NCBI GenBank assembly: GCA_003049465.1 | Contig: PYSS01000259.1 | Location: 1 to 13,243 of the forward strand | DNA from: Magnaporthiopsis rhizophila | Lineage: Eukaryota > Ascomycota > Sordariomycetes > Magnaporthales > Magnaporthaceae | Direction: 5' to 3' | DNA: 13,243 nt | In this document: positions 7,632-13,243 of the stretch, in pieces | Layout: each line of letters opens with the position of its first letter | How positions within the stretch are numbered: position 1 is the first letter of the stretch | Notes under the pieces: model-generated | What the model was told of the DNA's origin: nothing | Database searches by the model: none | What the model saw: the letters and a program-made list of their open reading frames with translations, nothing else | Made by a program: the position numbers and the translations under genes

Positions 7632-9841
7632 ATGGGCTGGATTCACAGGACCAACGAGGCCGTCGCGAAATCGCCCGTGGGCTATTGGTTCAAGCTCGAT
7701 GGCTCCGGCAGCCTGAAGGAGCGCAAGGGCTCCTACTTTTTCACCGAAATCCGCGCCGGCCTTGCTACCTTCTTCGCCATGGCGTAGTAAGTGCTTTGTT
7801 GTTTGCGCTGGTAACGTGGAGAGAGGGGTGAAGCGCAGTTTTAGGGCCGAGGGTTTGCTGATAGCAACCACCCTCTTCCAGCATCATTGCCGTCAATGCC
7901 TCCATCGTGAGCGACTCCGGCGGCACCTGCGTCTGCAACAGCACTCCGTCGGATCCTATATGTGTAGCCAATGAAGAGTATGCTCTCTGCAAGGTATGTG
8001 TCGCTAGAACTCTTTCGAATGGCTCAGGGGCGGCCACCGCACCGACCTCGGCCACGCACGCCCCTGTTCCCTTCCCGCACCAAAGGCAAGCGCTAATTCG
8101 TGCCGCCGACCTCAATAGAACGAGATCAAGCGCGACCTGATCACAGCTACGGCAGCAATCTCGGCACTGGGGACCTTCTTCATGGGTCTGCTCGCGAACC
8201 TCCCCGTCGGCATCGCGCCCGGCATGGGGCTCAACGCATACTTCGCCTTCACCGTCGTCGGCTTCCACGGCACAGGCACCGTACCTTACGGCGTGGCCGT
8301 GACCGCCATCTTCGTCGAGGGCTTCATCTTCTTCGCGCTGGCCTTGCTGGGCATGCGTCAGTGGCTGGCCCGCGCCATTCCCCGCTCCATCAAGCTCGCC
8401 ACCAGCGTCGGTATCGGTCTCTTCCTGACCCTCATTGGGCTGACCTACGGGGAGGGCGTTGGCCTCATTGTGGGAGGCGTCTCCACGCCTCTCGAGCTCG
8501 CGGGCTGCAAGCCAGGCGATCGGAAAGTCGCCGCAAACGGCGATCTGCTCGGCTGCCCGGACTACGCAAAGATGCGCAACCCAACCATGTGGATTGGCAT
8601 CTTCTGTGGCGGAATCTTCACGGTCCTCCTGATGATGTACCGCGTTAAAGGCGCCATCATCGCAGGCATTATTCTCGTGTCCATCATTTCGTGGCCCCGC
8701 GGCACCGACGTCACCTACTTCCCGTACACACCCGTGGGTGACAACAACTTTGAGTTCTTCCGCAAAGTTGTCGATTTCCACCCCATTAGACGCGTCCTCA
8801 ACGTGCAGGAATGGAGCATTGCTCAGTACAGTGGCCAGTTCGGGGTAAGCAGCTCCCACAGCTTCGTTGGGTATCAAGGGATGGCAACCCTGGTGGGCGC
8901 TCTACTGACCTCTTGTAGCTGGCCTTGATCACGTTCCTGTACGTGGATATTCTGGACTGCACCGGCACCCTCTACTCCATGGCCAGGCACGCGGACCTGA
9001 TGGACCCCGTGACCCAGGACTTTGAGGGCTCCACAGTCGCCTACATGGTCGACTCGATCGCCATCTCCATCGGCGCCCTCCTCGGCACCCCACCCGTCAC
9101 AGCCTTTATCGAGTCCGGTGCCGGCATCTCTGAGGGCGGTAAGACCGGCCTCACTGCCATGGTCACTGGCATCTGCTTTTTCATTTCCATCTTCTTTGCA
9201 CCAATCTTCGCCTCCATCCCGCCCTGGGCCACGGGCTGCGTCTTAATCCTGGTCGGCTCGATGATGGTTCGCCACGTCAAGGAAATCAACTGGGACTACA
9301 TCCCCGATGCGGTCTGCAGCTTTGTGACCTTGGCTCTGAGTAAGTTGTCAAGAGCTGCCCCGGGCTGATCTCGGGACAGACGCGGAAGCCAACTCCGCTA
9401 ACACCAAACCCCACTACAGTGCCTTTTACTTACTCCATTGCCGACGGTCTGATCGCTGGTGTCTGCCTGTATATCGTGATCAACACTTTGGTTTGGGTCG
9501 TCGAGAAGGCCTCGGGTGGCCGCATCGTACCACCCAACAAGGACAAGAAGGACCCCTGGACCTGGAGGATCCCCGGCGGCGTGCTGCCGCCATGGCTTGT
9601 TCGTCTCTCCAAAGGAAAGCGTGACTTTTGGCGCGGCGAGGACCGCTCCGTCTCCGAGGCGCAGGCCGTGGGCGCCACCACGGCTACCCCAGGCGGTGGC
9701 GTGCCGCTCCAGGAGGAGCATCACCTCGACAGCAAGGGCCCCGCCGACTCGCCTGAGCGAGGGCCATCGCCGGACCAAGGGGCTCAGAAGGAGCAGGGTG
9801 TGGGTGGTGTTGTGATACCCGAGGCACAAAAGGAGAAGTGA
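7632..9841 (+). CDS. azgA: AzgA-family hypoxanthine/adenine/guanine permease, five exons
   Basis: Exons are 7632-7786, 7882-7993, 8119-8844, 8919-9339 and 9420-9841; introns are 95, 125, 74 and 80 nt. Donors are GTAAGT, GTATGT, GTAAGC and GTAAGT, and all acceptors are CAG or TAG. Branch-like sites are clear in introns 3 (CTACTGAC) and 4 (GCTAAC). The spliced frame is intact, 611 aa, close to the about 580 aa of A. nidulans AzgA. It is a multi-spanning plasma-membrane H+/purine symporter of the NAT/NCS2-like fold. Diagnostic stretches are TEIRAGLATFFAMAYIIAVN (39-58), SDSGGTCVC, GIAPGMGLNAYF (120-131), FLYVDILDCTGTLYSMA (337-353) and TAFIESGAGISEGGKTG (392-408). Asn128, Asp341 and Glu396 correspond to Asn131, Asp339 and Glu394, as I recall the substrate-binding residues of A. 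nidulans AzgA. The C-terminal 110 or so residues are hydrophilic and cytosolic. The start is the first ATG in the spliced frame, matching the family N terminus. Function is adenine, guanine and hypoxanthine uptake for salvage and nitrogen supply. Confidence 0.95.
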
Positions 9842-11222
9842 TTTCTTTGTTGCTGCGCTCTCTGTCGACCAGAAAGCACCACAGATTTAGTCTTGCCCTG
9901 GTCTAAGAACCCATTTTTGTTGGCTCCAGGCTGTGCGACAGCGAGACGGGCTGGGCTGTGTCAGCACGATGCCACGGGGATTTATTTTGCATAGATCAAG
10001 TTGAATAGATCAAGTTGAATAGCCCGACCGGGAATCTTCCAAGTTGCCGTACCCGCTGAAAACACAAGATTTGCTGCATCAACCCTAGTCCTCCTCATCC
10101 ATCAACCCGGAGAGGCAGGGTCCAAGAGCTCGAGGCGAAGCCGCACAAAGCCGGATAGAGAGCTCCATACCTACCTTGGTTGACACTCCAAAATCCAGGC
10201 TGCGGCCCGCGCACGCTCACATCAGGTTGTTGTTAGTAACCTCGTCGCGTCTGTTTCGGCATTGGAGCAAACATCAACACTGAATCCGCCTCGACCTTCC
10301 TTATCGTGAAGGTCGGCGTCCCAGACTCTGGGTTCCCGAGCTTTGGTGCAAGTCGCCGTCAACCCGCACAGGAGGGACTCCGCCTGGGACTCGGCTTCAA
10401 ACCGGCGGACATTTCTCGAGGCGGTGTTGCCCTGAATTCTCGGGCCCCAATTGCGGCATGCCGGCTGGTGGTAACCCGCCAGGTTCTTACGTCATGAGCT
10501 TTCCCCGGGACTTTCGCCCCCTAGCTCGGACTTATCTTAGTTCATCCCTCGACATTTGTACGAGGCGTCACAACCGTTAGCCGGAAAGGTTTCTCTTTTT
10601 TCTTCTTTCTTTTTCTTAAGTAGGTAATCGGTCCAGAGCCTCGGGACCATTGGGGCTTAGCATTAGCTGACCGGTTTGAGCGCTTCCAGAGAACTGACGC
10701 TGACAGAGAACAGTAGCATTGGCAAGGCGCCAGCACAATAAGGCCAGACTGTGTCGGACGACGATGATGAGGAAGCCGACCATGGTAGGTCTGGACGTCA
10801 AGACCCCAGCCGAGCTCGGGAACGACTACCGCTAGCGCATCGTTTTCATTCTAGGGGCAGGGTATGTGTGGGCGGTTGAACGCCATCCATTCTCAGTGAT
10901 AGTATATCGCAAGCTCAAGCCCAAGGTCCAGCTCAATAAAATCCCGATGTCGGCGCCCTTTGGAACGCCCGTCAGTGGGGAGAGGAGGACCATTACTTCT
11001 AAAACTATATGGGCGGCCTGGAGGGTTGGACGAGATGACACAAGATATGGGACACTATCATACAAGGTTCTAGATTATCCTGATCTCGTGCTTCCTCAAT
11101 GGAACCCGACTTACCTTTGCTTGTATGGAGTTTAGTTTATGGCCAGGAGATTCTAAGCTACCTTATATAGGAAATATCGGAAGAGGTGCCCCTCGTACAT
11201 ACGAAAGTTATAAGCCTCCTCG
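9842..11222. other. 1.4-kb interval between convergent genes, no gene recognised
   Basis: It lies between the 3' end of azgA (plus) and the 3' end of the zinc-finger gene (minus). Open frames at 10306-10497 and 10866-11135 (the latter opening at GTG, not ATG) show no domain or splice support. A 14-bp tandem repeat lies at 9991-10022 and a 28-nt pyrimidine tract at 10590-10617. The gap is long for two 3' ends, so a small or non-coding transcript could be hidden here, but nothing in the sequence names one. Confidence 0.45.
9991..10022. repeat. 14-bp tandem repeat downstream of azgA
   Basis: ATAGATCAAGTTGA occurs twice without spacer (9991-10004, 10005-10018), followed by a partial third copy ATAG. 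It begins 150 bp after the azgA stop and may lie in the 3' UTR. It is a likely slippage product; no function is evident. Confidence 0.85.
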
Positions 11223-12221
11223 TCATGACTTCCTCGGCCTTCCTCTAGCCCTAACACCTTTGACAAAAGCACAGCTCTCAAAATGCGCCTCGAATTCCCG
11301 ACGAGCTAAGTCTCCTGCCGCTGCGACAGCGTCAGAGTCCACAGAGCCACACGAGGCGGATATGGAGTGACCACAAGGACAGACATACGGAAAGTCTGTA
11401 ACTTGTGTGCGACCAGGAGAAATATCAGTTCCCATGACACCGACATCACGCGTGACGTCAACGGCTTTAACGCGACAGTTTCTGAGATGCCGCCTGAAGC
11501 TGTCCTTGCGACCCAGCTTTTTGCCACAGCGGCACTGGAACTGGCGGCTGAGGTGTTTGGTCGATGTATTGAGGTGGCGCAAGACGGACCGGCGATCCTT
11601 GAAGTCGGGGCACTTGTCGTGTCCACACCAGTGCCGCTGTAGTCCGTGGGCAGACCCGAGATGATCTCTGTATTATTGTGCATTGTAGGAGTCAGTGTAC
11701 AAGCCCCGGCAAAGCCTGACCATGACGCCATGGGGAATGCGGCAAATTTACAGGAGGTCGTTAGAATTCCCGAGCATCTGGTGACAGACTCCGCACTCCT
11801 TGGAGATTGTGGATGGGTGATTCAAGGACGTCACCCCGTCCACGATGGGCAGTGGCTGAGCCGGCGGATGGGATGGGGGGAAATCATCTGCAATGGTAGG
11901 CGGTGATGCGAACGGCGGGAGAGCATCCGGGGTTGGGGTCTCGGAAACGGGTGGTGGGTACTCTTGCTGGCTGGATAGCACTTCCAGCACGAGAGAGCCG
12001 ACGTCACGCTCGGAGGCTTCAAAGCAAAGCGTGTCCGTCGGCGCCTGGGCTTCGTAGTATCCCAATCGCTGGAGCCATTGAAACTCTGCTTGGAAGTTGT
12101 CACTGGTGAGCTGTCGTACAAACTGTTGCTGTCCCATGATTTCAGAGTGCGAGAAGTCTTCCTGAGGAAGCATAATGAAGGAAGGGGGCGACATGGATAA
12201 TTGTTGATATGGATGTGGCAT
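11223..12221 (-). CDS. C2H2 zinc-finger protein, probable transcription factor, two exons
   Basis: Exon 1 is 12221-11752 and exon 2 is 11667-11223. The 84-nt phase-2 intron (11751-11668) has a GTAAAT donor, a CACTGAC branch site and a TACAG acceptor. The product is 304 aa. Residues 1-95 are Gln/Leu-containing with no known domain; 88-135 are Pro/Ser-rich, as in activation regions. Finger 1 is C143-x2-C146-x12-H159-x4-H164, and the intron falls between its Cys and His pairs. Finger 2 is C171-x4-C176-x11-H188-x6-H195. Finger 3 is C202-x-C204-x12-H217-x3-C221, with the fungal-style GRKDSFRRHLRNC. A further C253-x-C255 ... H285-x3-C289 set repeats the ligand pattern of finger 3 with a long spacer. 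The C-terminus has an AT-hook-like RGRPRK (298-303). It is probably a nuclear DNA-binding regulator; targets unknown. The start at 12221 is the first ATG after the in-frame stop at 12267-12269. An upstream exon from the ATG at 12574 could join in phase through a GTAAGT donor at 12339 and AAG acceptors before 12221, adding an odd N terminus; I think a 5' UTR intron is more likely. Confidence 0.82.
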
Positions 12222-13120
12222 TCGATGTCGGAAGGGACCTTGATGGGACAAGGCTTGGGCTTGGGTTTATGGAAGCGCACAAAAAGCTTGACGACGAAGG
12301 TATGGAACGTGAGCTTTCTGGCAACGAAAAGACACTTACATGGCGTAGACCAGCGTTGGGCGGCGATGAGACAGACATAAAGCATGATCCCAAGGCACTT
12401 GGCGAAGGTGAGTAGAGCGGGACAGACGATGCCTTCAGAATTGGAAAACGGCCACCCGTCAGCCCATGCCGTCATACTTGGGCTCTGGTTTGATGCAACA
12501 GGCTCCGGATGCCACGCTGGACCCAAGGCCTTTTTTTTCCGACTCCTCGTTTCTGTGTGGTGCGTCTTGGTCATTGGAATGGCACGCGCTAAACAATGAT
12601 CAAATGGTCTAGACCGCGCGGCGTGCTTCTCTGGCTGACAGGGAGGAGCGAGAGTTTATGACAGGGATGGTGAGGGAGGCCACCCGCAGCTGCGGATCAC
12701 AATGGCTCTGATTGGTGTTGAGGGTTCAGCCTCGAGGACGGTTGAGCCCTTGACGTCACTGTGGAGAATCAGGGTCCCCATCCCGTCCCGGGGCGCATTC
12801 TGGGGGGGATAGGGACGGCCCTGAAAGCCAACGAAAGTAGGGGACCAGTCGAGACTAGGGAGAGCTCAGCGATGACGCGAAAGTGGTACGCTTTTCCTGC
12901 CCGAATAACGGTCCGTAGCCGCGCAAAGGGGAAAATTCAAAACCGGGTTGATTTCGAGCAACTACGCGTACTCCATATTTTTCGTAAATTGCGTGCTGGA
13001 ACCCGTGTTGACGATGGGTACGCCGTGTTCAAGGACGTTTATGGTAAAATTGCGGAGCCTGCCTACACTGTTGTCCCGTGTGTTCAATACCGTTTGAATT
13101 TTTCCCTTTGCGCGCTACAG
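12222..13120. promoter_or_regulatory. divergent upstream region with CCAAT and CRE-like sites
   Basis: This lies between the start of the minus-strand zinc-finger gene and the probable plus-strand exon at the right edge. It contains ATTGG (CCAAT on the minus strand) at 12711-12715 and a perfect palindromic TGACGTCA at 12751-12758, the CRE site bound by ATF/CREB-type bZIP factors. The part next to 12221 may include an untranslated exon and intron of the zinc-finger gene. The plus-strand frame from the ATG at 12872 to 13017 could be a first exon of the right-edge gene (GTACGC donor, phase compatible) but is weakly supported. Confidence 0.35.
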
Positions 13121-13243
13121 GTATCATTGGGCGGGCGACTTGGGGGATCTGTTCACCAGAGACTGGTTACGAAAGGATCATTTTTATCCGCCCGAGACTT
13201 TCGAGGTTACAATCCGTGATCCCAAGGCTGTCGCTTCGACGAG
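13121..13243 (+). CDS. probable exon of an unidentified gene, cut by the window edge
   Basis: After a good acceptor (GCTACAG|G at 13120/13121) the frame starting at TAT 13122 stays open to the end of the window and encodes about 40 residues with coding-like composition (YHWAGDLGDLFTRDWLRKDH, then FYPPETFEVTIRDPKAV). Upstream this frame is closed by a TGA just before 13096, so an intron is needed. A possible first exon is 12872-13017 (start MTRKWYAFPARI), whose phase-2 end matches, with a 103-nt intron; its GTACGC donor is not ideal and I see no strong branch site. The more attractive GTAAAA donor at 13044 does not keep an ATG-started frame. The product is not recognised. The short length leaves a real chance that this is not coding. 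Confidence 0.38.

Noticed and set aside
7765..8877. 370-codon minus-strand open frame
   Set aside because: It opens at TTG, not ATG, and lies antisense to azgA exons 2 and 3 and introns 1 and 2. Long antisense frames are common opposite GC-rich third positions. Composition (Glu, Asp, Gly, Ala) fits a shadow.
340..10625. Recurring TAGGTA/TACCTA hexamers in intergenic DNA
   Set aside because: I count about eight copies; about six are expected by chance on both strands of a window this long, so there is no enrichment.
10866..11135. 89-codon plus-strand open frame
   Set aside because: It starts at GTG, has no recognisable domain, and sits in a gap between two convergent genes. Nothing beyond openness supports it.
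11160..11170. CCTTATATAGG, resembling a MADS-box CArG site
   Set aside because: It has seven A/T bases between CC and GG instead of six, so it does not match the consensus, and it lies at a 3' end between convergent genes.
11453..11460. TGACGTCA palindrome
   Set aside because: It falls inside zinc-finger exon 2, where codon choice explains it; only the intergenic copy at 12751 is kept as a candidate site.
11831..12574. 247-codon minus-strand open frame starting with ATG
   Set aside because: It overlaps zinc-finger exon 1 in another frame and becomes Ser/Arg/Pro-rich there. Only the 12574-12340 part might be used, as an upstream exon, and that is reported as an alternative.

Overview
The window looks like nuclear DNA of a filamentous ascomycete (Pezizomycotina). 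The evidence is short introns of 74-125 nt with GTNNGN-type donors, CTRAC-like branch sites and CAG/TAG acceptors, an AzgA-type purine permease of the fungal kind, a fungal secreted cupredoxin, a small secreted cysteine-rich protein, and intergenic gaps of 0.7-2.7 kb. A sordariomycete (perhaps Hypocreales) is my guess from gene style only. I see no bacterial, viral or CRISPR features, and no tRNA or rRNA.

Layout, left to right. (1) 1-996: no supportable gene. (2) 997-1573, minus: two-exon secreted cupredoxin of 154 aa with a complete type 1 copper site. (3) 1574-2862: no convincing ORF, but two good plus-strand TATA boxes, the first directly after an 8-bp tandem repeat. (4) 2863-3594, minus: 243-aa secreted cysteine-rich protein ending in a Lys/Pro/Ala/Gly repeat tail. 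(5) 4337-4897, plus: 186-aa cytosolic-looking orphan, divergent from (4) across a 742-bp promoter gap. (6) 4898-7631: a 2.7-kb gap with a 15-bp tandem repeat, a GC-rich hairpin and a 31-base T tract. (7) 7632-9841, plus: five-exon AzgA-family purine transporter of 611 aa, the most securely identified gene. (8) 9842-11222: 1.4-kb gap with a 14-bp tandem repeat. (9) 11223-12221, minus: two-exon C2H2 zinc-finger protein of 304 aa whose first finger is split by an intron. (10) 12222-13120: intergenic, with CCAAT and CRE-like sites. (11) 13121-13243, plus: probable exon cut by the window edge.

The genes do not form a recognisable pathway or cluster. The secreted cupredoxin and the cysteine-rich protein share a strand and are neighbours, but no shared promoter is seen. 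The zinc-finger gene and azgA converge on the 9842-11222 gap; nothing shows that one regulates the other. I find no new multi-gene system. The most unusual single items are the processed-looking cysteine-rich protein with a histone H1-like tail and the zinc-finger protein with a possible expanded fourth finger.
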